Shown here one piece after another: positions 8,394 through 18,204 of a stretch of DNA of 64,000 nucleotides. The DNA is from an uncultured bacterium (GTDB taxonomy: Bacteria > Fidelibacterota > Marinisomatia > Marinisomatales > Marinisomataceae). The position numbers were made by a program, and so were the translations under genes. How positions within the stretch are numbered: the first letter of the stretch is position 1; every line of letters starts with the position of its first letter. A model generated the notes under the pieces. That model made no database searches. It saw only the letters and a program-made list of their open reading frames with translations, and had not been told where the DNA came from. Location of the stretch: positions 659,573-723,572 of the forward strand of contig CALSRE010000001.1 of NCBI GenBank assembly GCA_943788675.1, in the 5' to 3' direction.

Positions 8394-9293
8394 ATGAAAA
8401 ATTTTAAAAAACCAATAATAATTTCTGGAATGCCCAGAACGGGGACTACGCCTTTAGGGCGTATACTGTCCTCTTCAGATGATTTATCAATGATATATGA
8501 GCCATTTAATGCGAAACAAGGCGTAACAAGTATTGAGTTTAATTACCCATATCCTGGTAATAATATATCAGAAAATCGTTTTAATAAGATATTTAATGAC
8601 CTTATACATCTAAAATCCAAATTTAAAACAGGTATATTGTCAACTGATTCGATTCTTAAAAAAATATTTAAATATTTTATTGGAAATGAAAGTTCAATTT
8701 CATTTCATCGGGTGCGATTATTTAAAGATGATAATCGTCTACTAATAAAAGATCCTTTTTTAATTTTTTCATCATCGGAGTTAAGTAAAAATTATAAAGT
8801 CATTTTTTGTGAGAGACCTTTAAAACCTTTAGCATCCAGTTTTAAAAGAATGAATTGGAATTTTACGGAATACGACAAACTATCAAAATTTTTTTCTGAA
8901 AGTGAATTAAAGGCAAGAATGCTTAAACCGTCAAAAAAAATATCTTCCGAAGTTATCGGAGCTATACAATTTTATGAATTAGTAGATTTATATAAGTCTA
9001 AAATTAATGCTAATAAAAATATATATTATTTTTCACAAAATAAGCTAGTAGAAGATCCTATAGTTGAAGTAAAAGCCTTATTTGAATGGCTCGAATTAGA
9101 ATTTTCAGAAACTGTTAAAAAAACTATTACAGAGTTAAAAAATGACAAAAATCTTAATAAAAATCTTCCAAAAAAAAATATCCAACATGATATGTCGTAT
9201 AATAAAAAATTTTCAAATAAATACTTTACAGAAGTTTTAACTTTATATGAGATTGAATTGATAGAAAATTTTTGTAGCGGAGGAGAGATTTGA
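8394..9293 (+). CDS. Sulfotransferase family protein
   Basis: A probable PAPS-dependent sulfotransferase of 299 residues. The 5'-phosphosulfate loop is clear at residues 11-19 (SGMPRTGTTPLGR), and IFCERPLKPLASSFKRMNW resembles the 3'-phosphate-binding region. The acceptor is unknown; cell-surface glycans or small molecules are possible. The base composition looks even more A/T-rich than the ribosomal genes, which hints at an accessory gene. The last 19 nt, including the stop, overlap the antisense tRNA-Met gene. Confidence 0.75.
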   Translation: MKNFKKPIIISGMPRTGTTPLGRILSSSDDLSMIYEPFNAKQGVTSIEFNYPYPGNNISENRFNKIFNDLIHLKSKFKTGILSTDSILKKIFKYFIGNESSISFHRVRLFKDDNRLLIKDPFLIFSSSELSKNYKVIFCERPLKPLASSFKRMNWNFTEYDKLSKFFSESELKARMLKPSKKISSEVIGAIQFYELVDLYKSKINANKNIYYFSQNKLVEDPIVEVKALFEWLELEFSETVKKTITELKNDKNLNKNLPKKNIQHDMSYNKKFSNKYFTEVLTLYEIELIENFCSGGEI

Positions 9294-9348
9294 ACTCCCG
9301 ACCTTCGGATTATGATTCCGCTGCTCTAACCAACTGAGCTACTCCGCC
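9275..9348 (-). tRNA. tRNA-Met (CAT), probably elongator
   Basis: The reverse complement folds as a cloverleaf: acceptor GGCGGAG/CTCCGCT (G1-U72 wobble), D-arm GCTCAGTTGGTTAGAGC, anticodon loop ATCATAA with CAT, and T-loop TTCAAAT. The discriminator is A and CCA is not encoded. G1 excludes the usual C1xA72 initiator form. A tRNA-Ile with lysidine at C34 cannot be fully excluded without comparison, but the GGCGGnG body is typical of elongator Met. Confidence 0.85.
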
Positions 9349-9470
9349 ATAAACGGCTAAAGTTATATCACAATGTTTTAAATGTCTAAATTATTTTAAT
9401 TTTTAGAAAAAAGTTTTTTAAAAAGTACTTTGCTTTTTTTTTATGTTTTGGTAATCTTGTCCGTTGATGA

Positions 9471-10835
<1,365 letters not shown>

Positions 10836-10858
10836 ATTAATTAGTATCTTATGCCGTT

Positions 10859-12061
10859 ATGATGCGTAAGATTTCATCGATAGACTTTAAATCGTCAAAC
10901 ACTACTTCTGGTAAGACCGTTCTAATTAGAGTTGATTATAACGTACCTGTAGAAAACGATATCGTTGTTGACGAATTTAGAATTTTAAAATCTTTACCTA
11001 CTATCCAGTATTGTTTAGAGCAAGGATCAAAAGTTGTTTTAATGTCTCATATGGGTAGGCCTATGGGTAAAAAAAACAAAAATCTTTCTTTAATGCCTGC
11101 AGGTGAAAAGCTTGCTGAATTGCTAGAAATGCCAATTAAATTTTCAGATGATTGTATTTCTGAAGATGCAATTGATGTATCAAAAAATTTGAAAGATGGA
11201 GAAATTCATTTGTTAGAAAATCTAAGATTTTACAATGAAGAAACTCAAAATGACCCATACTTTGCATCTCAGTTAGCAAAACATGGTTCTATTTATATCA
11301 ATGATGCTTTTGGAACTGCCCATCGAAAACATGCATCCAATGCAAGTATTGCTAGTCATTTTGCTACAAAAGGAATGGGAATTTTAATTGAAAAAGAAGT
11401 AAAGTTTTTATCTGAAAATTTATCAAATCCAATAAAGCCTCTAACGTTGATTATAGGTGGAGCTAAAATTGATACTAAAATAGCTGTCATTGAAAACTTT
11501 TTAGGCCATGCTGATAATATTATTATTGGAGGAGCAATGGCAAATACATTTATGGCTTGTATGGGTAGAGAGGTAGGCTTATCATTGATAGAGAAAGAAA
11601 AAGTTGATACAGCTTCAATGTTAATCAATAAAGCTAACAGAAAAAAAACTAAGATAGTTTTACCCGTTGATTTTACTGGAGAATTAAAAGAATTTGGATC
11701 AGGAGATATTTGCTCTGCTGATGCTAACAATATACCAAGTGATATGATTTGCGAAGATATAGGAAAGAAATCAATTAATCTTTTTACAAAAATAATATCA
11801 GATTCAGAAACAGTTCTTTGGAATGGAACAGTAGGAGTAGCTGAAAATCCTAATTTTTCGGTAGGAACAAATAGAATAGTTGATGCTATCATTGAAAACG
11901 AATTAACTTCAATTGTTGGAGGCGGAGATACGGTAGCAGCAATCAGAAATTACAATGAAGAATTTGTAGACCAATTTTCGCATGTTTCAACAGGAGGAGG
12001 TTCATGCTTAGAAATGTTATCAGGAAGTAAGCTTCCAGCATTGGAGATGTTAAAAAAATAA
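10859..12061 (+). CDS. pgk: Phosphoglycerate kinase
   Basis: Makes ATP and 3-phosphoglycerate from 1,3-bisphosphoglycerate in glycolysis; reversible in gluconeogenesis. The 400 residues match the monomeric bacterial enzyme. Visible motifs are VLIRVDYNVPV, SHMGRPMGKKN, LLENLRFY, GGAKIDTKI and the nucleotide end GGGDTVAAI. Two ATGs lie in tandem, and either may be the start. The stop overlaps the tpiA start (TAATG). Confidence 0.96.
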   Translation: MMRKISSIDFKSSNTTSGKTVLIRVDYNVPVENDIVVDEFRILKSLPTIQYCLEQGSKVVLMSHMGRPMGKKNKNLSLMPAGEKLAELLEMPIKFSDDCISEDAIDVSKNLKDGEIHLLENLRFYNEETQNDPYFASQLAKHGSIYINDAFGTAHRKHASNASIASHFATKGMGILIEKEVKFLSENLSNPIKPLTLIIGGAKIDTKIAVIENFLGHADNIIIGGAMANTFMACMGREVGLSLIEKEKVDTASMLINKANRKKTKIVLPVDFTGELKEFGSGDICSADANNIPSDMICEDIGKKSINLFTKIISDSETVLWNGTVGVAENPNFSVGTNRIVDAIIENELTSIVGGGDTVAAIRNYNEEFVDQFSHVSTGGGSCLEMLSGSKLPALEMLKK

Positions 12062-12798
12062 TGAATAAAATTTTTGCAGCAAATTGGAAAATGTATTTAA
12101 ACGAACAAGAGTCTCTTGATTTCGTATCAAAAATCTTATCAAATAAGCATTTATTTTTATCTAATAAAGTAATGATTTTTCCCAGTCATACTGCTATAAG
12201 TTCTGTAAAAAGCGCTCTTCAAAATTTGTCAAACATTCAGGTTGGAATGCAAGATTGCGATATAGAAATGAGTGGCGCAGTGACTGGTTCAAATTCAATT
12301 AATTCTATATTTGTTGATTCATGTATTGTTGGCCACTCTGAAAGAAGAACTATTTTTAAAGAAGATGAAAAAATGATCAAGCAAAAATTAGAAAATTCTC
12401 TTAAAACTGTTAAATCTACAATTCTATGCATTGGAGAAACTTTAGAAGAAAAAAAGCAAGATGAAACTTTCAAGATTCTTGATAAACAATTGTCAATCCT
12501 TCCGAGTACATTAAATGGAAAAAAGCTTATTATAGCATATGAACCAGTTTGGGCAATTGGAACTGGTTTGGTTGCTTCCAATGATTACATTAAAGAAGTT
12601 CTTTCCTATATAAATAATGCTATAAAAAGTTTATATTCCGATGAAATATTGAGCAATATAAATTTATTTTATGGTGGCTCAGTAAATGAAAGTTCTGTTG
12701 AAAGCTTATCTACCATACCTTTGTTAGATGGTTTTTTAGTAGGTAGCGCTAGTGCAGATTTTAAAAAATTTGAAAATATTTTAAAGAAAATGAGGTAA
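12061..12798 (+). CDS. tpiA: Triosephosphate isomerase
   Basis: Interconverts dihydroxyacetone phosphate and glyceraldehyde 3-phosphate. The 245 residues show the TIM-barrel active site: K in AANWKMYLN, catalytic His in IVGHSERR, catalytic Glu in AYEPVWAIGTG, and phosphate-binding GGSVNESS. The segment after loop 6 (LVASND) is shorter on polar residues than the usual KTATP. It is co-transcribed with pgk and followed 1 nt later by secG. Confidence 0.96.
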   Translation: MNKIFAANWKMYLNEQESLDFVSKILSNKHLFLSNKVMIFPSHTAISSVKSALQNLSNIQVGMQDCDIEMSGAVTGSNSINSIFVDSCIVGHSERRTIFKEDEKMIKQKLENSLKTVKSTILCIGETLEEKKQDETFKILDKQLSILPSTLNGKKLIIAYEPVWAIGTGLVASNDYIKEVLSYINNAIKSLYSDEILSNINLFYGGSVNESSVESLSTIPLLDGFLVGSASADFKKFENILKKMR

Positions 12799-12799
12799 T

Positions 12800-13150
12800 A
12801 TGATTCAATTTTTAATAACGATACATACGATAATTAGTATTTTGTTGATAATAGTTGTTCTTATGCAATCAGGGCAAGGTGGTTTGAATTCAATGATGAG
12901 CGGAACAGCCAATTCAATGATGGGTTCAACAGGGGCCAATGATTTTATCACAAAATTAACTACAGGTCTTGGAATTGCTTTCATTGGACTAGCAATGCTT
13001 ATTGGCGCTTTAAGCGGAGAACCTAGCACTGCGTCTGAATCTATTTTACAGAAAGATGCAGATTCAAGACAAGTCGATGAGATGATACCACAAGAATTTT
13101 CTCTCCCTTCTTCAGATGAGTTAATTCCAGAAGAATCCTCTACAAATTAA
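12800..13150 (+). CDS. secG: Protein-export membrane protein SecG
   Basis: Auxiliary subunit of the SecYEG translocon. Two transmembrane helices flank the family motif VVLMQSGQGGLNSMMSG. The 116 residues include an acidic, Ser-rich C-terminal tail of about 40 residues that is not part of the core fold. The tpiA-secG-tRNA-Leu order is also common in other bacteria. The ATG is preceded by a GAGG-like site inside the end of tpiA. Confidence 0.93.
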   Translation: MIQFLITIHTIISILLIIVVLMQSGQGGLNSMMSGTANSMMGSTGANDFITKLTTGLGIAFIGLAMLIGALSGEPSTASESILQKDADSRQVDEMIPQEFSLPSSDELIPEESSTN

Positions 13151-13155
13151 TTCTT

Positions 13156-13239
13156 GCCGAAGTGGTGGAATTGGTAGACACGCTAGCTTGAGGGGCTAGT
13201 GGAGGAAACTCTGTGTGGGTTCAAGTCCCGCCTTCGGCA
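13156..13239 (+). tRNA. tRNA-Leu (GAG)
   Basis: Type II tRNA with a long variable arm. Acceptor GCCGAAG pairs fully with CTTCGGC, the D-arm contains TGGTAGACACG, the anticodon loop is CTTGAGG (GAG), and the variable arm is TGGAGGAAACTCTGT. Discriminator A; the bases after it are CAA, so CCA is not encoded. It follows the secG stop by 5 nt and probably shares its transcript. Confidence 0.94.
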
Positions 13240-13313
13240 CAAAATATTTATTTAACATTTTTTTTAAAAGATTAATAGATTAAGCGATACTTAAAAAAAC
13301 ATAAGGCGAGAAA

Positions 13314-14519
13314 ATGAAAAACTTTATTTTAATACTTGTAACTATGTCTGCAATATATGCTCAGACATCAGCTGTTGATTTGTATAAACAATCTCAAAAA
13401 GCACTTTCTTCTGGAAATATTGAACTTGCTGGAGAAAAAATTAGAGCCGCTATTGAAGCAGACAAATCTAACGATTCATTCAGGAAAGAGTTTGATAGGT
13501 TAAATGGTCTAAGAAATAAAATGATCAATTCTAATAGATCAGTTAAAGATGGAAGGTTTGATGATGCCATCCAAGGATTTTCTGACGTTTTAGTAAGTGT
13601 ACCCAATTCTGCTGAAGCTTTATATGGAACCGGAAAAGCTTATGAAGGGAAAAAAGAGTATTTAACTTCTGTTGATTATTACAAAAAATCTCTTCGTATT
13701 GATTCTAATTATACTAAGTCTAAAAAGTCAATTTCTAACGTAGCAAAAAAATTATATAACAGTGCAAATCAAGATTATAAGAATGGAAATTTAGAAATGG
13801 CTCTAACAAAATATGAGCAAGTATTAATGATTAATTCCAGATTATATCAAGCATATTTTCAAATGGGAGTTTTGCAGAAAAAAATGGGTAATCTTACTAT
13901 GTCAATAGATAGCTATTTAAAAGCTTTAGATATCAAAAAAACATTTGATAAAGGATGGTATAACTTAGGATTAGCCTATAAAGAAAATGGCGATGTAGAG
14001 AATGCAAAAAAATCTTTCGAAGAAACTGTTAGATTGAATACAAAATATTTCAAAGCTCACAAAAGCTTAGGAGATCTTTTTATTGACTTAGAAGACTTTG
14101 ATAGTGCTATTTCTAGTTTTAAGAAAGCAGTTGAAGTGAAGTCTAATTATTCTGCTGCCTATCATGGATTAGGTATCACTTATGCAAAAATAGGAAATTA
14201 CGAAAAGTCAGCCGAATCACTATCCAAAGCTGTTGAGCTGTCTCCAAAAGAGTTTCTATCATGGTTTCACTTAGCGGAAGCTCATAATAAGTTAAATGAC
14301 TGCGAAGCAGCTAAAAATGCAGCTCTTGAATCAATTGATTTAAAGAAAAATTTTGGTGGTGGTTGGTTTGAATTAGGGATTGCCGAATATTGTGGTGGAA
14401 AAGGAAATAAAAATACCTCAATAAACCATTTTGAAAAAGCTAGAAATGATCGTGAGTGGAGAAAGATGGCTGAGTATGAAATTGATCGTGTTAGAAATCC
14501 GGAAAAATACGAACAATGA
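13314..14519 (+). CDS. Secreted tetratricopeptide-repeat protein
   Basis: An exported scaffold-type protein of 401 residues with no assignable enzyme activity. A signal peptide (MKNFILILVTMSAIYA, then Q) is followed by about nine TPR units of 34 residues, e.g. GWYNLGLAYKENGDVENAKKSF. TPR arrays bind peptides or partner proteins, so an envelope assembly role is plausible but unproven. AAGGCGAG precedes the ATG. Its stop overlaps the HAD gene start (ATGA). Confidence 0.85.
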   Translation: MKNFILILVTMSAIYAQTSAVDLYKQSQKALSSGNIELAGEKIRAAIEADKSNDSFRKEFDRLNGLRNKMINSNRSVKDGRFDDAIQGFSDVLVSVPNSAEALYGTGKAYEGKKEYLTSVDYYKKSLRIDSNYTKSKKSISNVAKKLYNSANQDYKNGNLEMALTKYEQVLMINSRLYQAYFQMGVLQKKMGNLTMSIDSYLKALDIKKTFDKGWYNLGLAYKENGDVENAKKSFEETVRLNTKYFKAHKSLGDLFIDLEDFDSAISSFKKAVEVKSNYSAAYHGLGITYAKIGNYEKSAESLSKAVELSPKEFLSWFHLAEAHNKLNDCEAAKNAALESIDLKKNFGGGWFELGIAEYCGGKGNKNTSINHFEKARNDREWRKMAEYEIDRVRNPEKYEQ

Positions 14520-15199
14520 TCAAAGCTGTTATTTTTGATTTAGATAATACTCTCCTAGATTTTATTAAGATGAAAAGAGAGGCGGTGCAAAATGCATTGC
14601 TTTCAATGAAAGAAGCTGGTTTAGAGCTTGATATAGATAAGTCTTATAAAGAAGTAATGTCTATTTATGAAACTGAAGGATGGGAGCATCAACTAGTTTT
14701 CAATAAATTTTTAAATGATAAAATTGGTTATGTAGATAATAAGTATCTTGCTGCAGCAATTGTTGCATACAGAAGAGGAAAAGAAGCCAATTTAAAAGCG
14801 TACCCAAATGTACATAGAACTCTTAATCATTTAATGAAAAACGGTATAAAGCTTGCAATTGTTTCTGATGCTCCAAGCAGAGAGGCATGGATGAGAATTT
14901 ATTATTTAAACCTCCATCATATGTTTGATGCTGTAGTTACTTTTGATGATTCAAAAGAGCGAAAACCTTCTCCAAAACCTTTTAATTTAGTTTTAAAAAA
15001 ACTAGCTCTATCAAAAGAAGATGTTGTTATGATTGGCGATTGGCCTGAAAGAGACGTTGCAGGAGCTAATAGTCTTGGGATTAAGACAATCTTTGCTAGA
15101 TATGGCGATACTTTCGGAGTAAAAAATTCTGGTGCAAATTGGGATATTGATGATATATCTGAAATTATTAAAATAGTTGAAAGTGAAAATGGAAAATAA
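14516..15199 (+). CDS. HAD-superfamily hydrolase
   Basis: A haloacid-dehalogenase-fold phosphatase of 227 residues. Motif I is FDLDNTLLDF with the nucleophilic Asp, motif II VSDAPSR, motif III the Lys in ERKPSPKPF, and motif IV IGDWPERDV. The helical cap lies between motifs I and II, as in the C1 class. The substrate is not evident. It overlaps the upstream TPR gene by 4 nt and acpS by 11 nt. Confidence 0.85.
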   Translation: MIKAVIFDLDNTLLDFIKMKREAVQNALLSMKEAGLELDIDKSYKEVMSIYETEGWEHQLVFNKFLNDKIGYVDNKYLAAAIVAYRRGKEANLKAYPNVHRTLNHLMKNGIKLAIVSDAPSREAWMRIYYLNLHHMFDAVVTFDDSKERKPSPKPFNLVLKKLALSKEDVVMIGDWPERDVAGANSLGIKTIFARYGDTFGVKNSGANWDIDDISEIIKIVESENGK

Positions 15200-15545
15200 G
15201 TTTTCTATAGGAGTAGATATTGTATCTATTGAAAGAATAAGAGATATACTAACTTCATCCAGAAGAAACAGATTTCTATCAAAAATATTTTCATCTAGAG
15301 AAATTGATGATGCATCATCAAGACATAGTGAAGCACAATTTTTTGCTGGAAGGTTTGCCGCTAAAGAAGCTTTCAAAAAAGCAAGTTCAAATGAAAACTT
15401 TTTACCCTCAATTAGTTTTAAGTCAATTGAAATATTTAATCATAATAGTGGAAAGCCTGGAATTAAAGCTCCAAATTGTCAAAATATTGAATTATCTATT
15501 TCACATGATGGGAACTATGCAATTGCTTTCTGTGTTTCAAGCTAA
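15189..15545 (+). CDS. acpS: Holo-[acyl-carrier-protein] synthase
   Basis: Transfers phosphopantetheine from CoA to apo-ACP, activating fatty-acid synthesis. Both magnesium/CoA motifs are present: GVDIVSIERI near the N-terminus and FAGRFAAKEAFKKA, followed by LSISHDGNYAIAF. The ATG (MENKFSIG, 118 residues) has GAAAGTGA upstream and is preferred to the TTG 12 nt earlier. The stop overlaps the murA start. Confidence 0.93.
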   Translation: MENKFSIGVDIVSIERIRDILTSSRRNRFLSKIFSSREIDDASSRHSEAQFFAGRFAAKEAFKKASSNENFLPSISFKSIEIFNHNSGKPGIKAPNCQNIELSISHDGNYAIAFCVSS

Positions 15546-16804
15546 TGGATTATTTTGAAATAAATGGAAGAAAACAACTTCAGGGAGAAGTTGAAATCAG
15601 CGGGGCTAAAAACGCAGTTTTACCTTTAATGGCTGCTGCAATGCTTAATAACAAAAAGTTGCAGATTGTAAATGTTCCTTATTTATCTGATTCTACTACC
15701 ATGGCTAAGCTATTAGAAAGTATGGGAGCTAAGGTAGCTTTTGATAGTCATAATTCTATTACAGTCGATTCATCAAGCTTAGATAGTCCTTTTGCTTCTT
15801 ATGATCTAGTAAAAACAATGAGAGCATCTTTTTATGTTTTAGGTCCCTTGATTGCAAAATTTGGATATGCTAAAGTTTCATTACCTGGAGGATGTGCTTG
15901 GGGTCCAAGACCAGTAGATTTTCACTTAGAAGGTTTGAAAGCTCTTGGTGTTGATATTAAAATAGAAAATGGCTACGTAATTGCTAGCACTAAAGAAATG
16001 TTAGGTAGCAAAATACACTTTCCTAAAATCTCTGTTGGCGCAACTGGTAATGTTGTTATGGCCGCTGTTCTTGCTAATGGAGTTACAACGCTTTCAAATG
16101 CTGCTGCTGAGCCTGAAATTCAACAGCTTTGCAATATGTTGAATAGTATGGGAGCTAAAATCGAAGGCATAGGTTCAAATACTCTAATAATTGAAGGAGT
16201 CGAATCGTTAGACTCAATAAATAAGATTTCAGTTATCCCAGATAGAATAGAAGCTGGCACATTTATGATTGCAGCAGCTGCAGTTGGTGGAAAGGTAAAA
16301 ATTAAAAAAATTATCCCCGAGCACTTAGATAGTGTAATTAATTATTTGAAAAAAGCTAAAATTCAGTTAGATATTGGTTCAGATTACATTTATATAGAAT
16401 CAGATGGGCTAAGTATTGCTTCAACAGATATGGAAACAAACGAATATCCTGGATTTCCAACCGATCTTCAGGCTCAATGGATGATGTTGATGTGTTTAGC
16501 AGATGGAGTTTCAACTATTAAAGAAAATATTTATTATGATAGATTTACTCATATAATGGAATTAAACAGGCTTAACTGTGATATAAAATTGGAAAATTTG
16601 ATTGCAAAAATTCAAGGAAATCAAAATCTGGTGGGAGCAGATGTGATGTCAACAGATATTAGAGCATCTGCAGCCTTAATTATTGCTGCATTATGCGCTA
16701 AAGGAAAAACAAAGATTAGTAGAATTTATCATATAGACAGAGGTTATGACAAAATAGAGGAAAAATTATCTAACCTCGGAGCTGAAATTATTAGAAAAAA
16801 ATAA
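15545..16804 (+). CDS. murA: UDP-N-acetylglucosamine 1-carboxyvinyltransferase
   Basis: First committed step of peptidoglycan synthesis: transfers enolpyruvate from PEP to UDP-GlcNAc; the fosfomycin target. The 419 residues show KNAVLPLMAAAML at the N-terminus, the active-site loop LPGGCAWGPRPVDFH with Cys117, and DRGYDKIEEKL near the end. Cys, rather than the fosfomycin-resistant Asp, occupies the loop. The start overlaps acpS (TAATG). Confidence 0.96.
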   Translation: MDYFEINGRKQLQGEVEISGAKNAVLPLMAAAMLNNKKLQIVNVPYLSDSTTMAKLLESMGAKVAFDSHNSITVDSSSLDSPFASYDLVKTMRASFYVLGPLIAKFGYAKVSLPGGCAWGPRPVDFHLEGLKALGVDIKIENGYVIASTKEMLGSKIHFPKISVGATGNVVMAAVLANGVTTLSNAAAEPEIQQLCNMLNSMGAKIEGIGSNTLIIEGVESLDSINKISVIPDRIEAGTFMIAAAAVGGKVKIKKIIPEHLDSVINYLKKAKIQLDIGSDYIYIESDGLSIASTDMETNEYPGFPTDLQAQWMMLMCLADGVSTIKENIYYDRFTHIMELNRLNCDIKLENLIAKIQGNQNLVGADVMSTDIRASAALIIAALCAKGKTKISRIYHIDRGYDKIEEKLSNLGAEIIRKK

Positions 16805-16822
16805 TCGAATTATTGTTGTTTT

Positions 16823-16831
16823 TGATATAAT
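16823..16831 (+). promoter_or_regulatory. Candidate extended -10 promoter for trkA
   Basis: TGATATAAT in the 50 bp gap after murA fits an extended -10 element (TGnTATAAT). The trkA ATG is 24 nt downstream, which would give a leader of about 17 nt. No good -35 hexamer is seen, as is usual for extended -10 promoters. In AT-rich DNA this match can arise by chance. Confidence 0.4.
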
Positions 16832-16854
16832 TCTTTATAGATTTATGCACAGAC

Positions 16855-18204
16855 ATGAGAATTGTTATTATAGGTGCTGGGGAAGTAGGCTTTCATGTAG
16901 CCAAGTCTCTAAGTGAGCTCGATTATGATATATCAGTGATTGATATTGATCATGCTAAATGCGCTAGAGCTAACGAGCATTTAGACGTTATTGTTACTCA
17001 AGGTAACGGTTCAGATGAGAAAATTTTAAAAGATATTAATGTCGCTGAAGCTGACTATGTATTCTGTTTAACAAATTCTGATGAAACCAATCTAATCTCC
17101 TCATTGCAGTGCCATAATTTAGGAGCAAAGAAAATTATTGCCCGCTTAAGAGATTTGGATTACTCAAGAAATGGAAATGCTTTGCCACCTGAAAAATTTG
17201 GTGTAGATATTGTTATTCACCCTGAAGATGAAGTTGCGAAAGAAATTATTAGGCTTGTAAAGCATCCTTATGCTGATAAGTTTTATGAATTTGAAGGCGG
17301 TAAAGCAGTTTTATTTTCAAAGAAAATTAATCATAGATCTAAATTATCTGGAATGACTGTTGAAGAATTCCACAACATGAATACTGATTTTAAAAGTTTA
17401 ATAGTTGCTGTAATTCGTGGCGAAAAGATGACAATTCCAACATCCACTTTTAAGTTTGAACCTGATGACTATGTTTTCTTTTTTGTAAGATCTAAAAATT
17501 TGAATCAATTGCTTAGCGAGTTAGGCATAGAAAATTCTGATTCTAAAAGAGTGATGATCGCTGGAGCTAGCAAGATTGGAAGAAGAATTGCTTCTTTGCT
17601 AGAGGATGATATGTCTGTAAGATTGATTGAAAAATCAAAAGAGAAAGCTGTCCAGATTGCTAATAATCTAGATAAAACAATTGTTTTAAATTCTGATGCG
17701 ACAGATGTAGAATTCTTAAAAGGTGAAAATATTTCTGATGTAGATTCATTTGTTGCTGTAACAGAAGATCAGCAGCTTAATTTGTTAGCTGGAATTTTAT
17801 CTAAACAGTTAAAAGCTAAACATTCAATTATTCATGTAACAAATCCTGATTATGTACGAAATATGTCTGACTTAGGCATTGGATCAATTGTTAGTAAAAA
17901 CACAGTAAGTGTTAATGCGGTGATTAAGTCTATAAGAATTGATCAAAAAGAGCATGTTATACAACTTTTTAGCTCGTTAGATATGGAAGCTATAGAGTTA
18001 GTTGCAGAGAAGGATTCTAAAGCTGCTAGGTTGCCTCTTTCTAATCTTAATTTACCACATGGATGTATTATTGCCTTAGTAAATCACAATGGCCATATTA
18101 AAATTCCCGCAGGTGATTTTCAAATAAGCGAGAACGATACTGTGTTAATTTTTTGTATTAATTCTAAAATTAGGGAAGTTCGTAAAATTTTTAACAACGA
18201 ATAA
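16855..18204 (+). CDS. trkA: Trk potassium uptake regulator TrkA
   Basis: Peripheral NAD-binding subunit that gates the TrkH potassium channel from the cytoplasm. The 449 residues are two tandem RCK modules: the first Rossmann motif is VIIGAGEVGFHVA at about residue 4, the second MIAGASKIGRRIA at about 232, each followed by a TrkA-C segment. The stop overlaps the trkH ATG, so the two subunits are probably made together. Confidence 0.94.
   Translation: MRIVIIGAGEVGFHVAKSLSELDYDISVIDIDHAKCARANEHLDVIVTQGNGSDEKILKDINVAEADYVFCLTNSDETNLISSLQCHNLGAKKIIARLRDLDYSRNGNALPPEKFGVDIVIHPEDEVAKEIIRLVKHPYADKFYEFEGGKAVLFSKKINHRSKLSGMTVEEFHNMNTDFKSLIVAVIRGEKMTIPTSTFKFEPDDYVFFFVRSKNLNQLLSELGIENSDSKRVMIAGASKIGRRIASLLEDDMSVRLIEKSKEKAVQIANNLDKTIVLNSDATDVEFLKGENISDVDSFVAVTEDQQLNLLAGILSKQLKAKHSIIHVTNPDYVRNMSDLGIGSIVSKNTVSVNAVIKSIRIDQKEHVIQLFSSLDMEAIELVAEKDSKAARLPLSNLNLPHGCIIALVNHNGHIKIPAGDFQISENDTVLIFCINSKIREVRKIFNNE

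Noticed and set aside
7941-9348. Genomic island between the alpha operon and gdhA
   Set aside because: Only two genes and a tRNA are present, with no integrase, transposase or direct repeat seen.
11356-11892. 178-codon minus-strand ORF inside pgk
   Set aside because: It is the mirror of a conserved, well-identified gene; composition follows from pgk codons and there is no ribosome site or family match.
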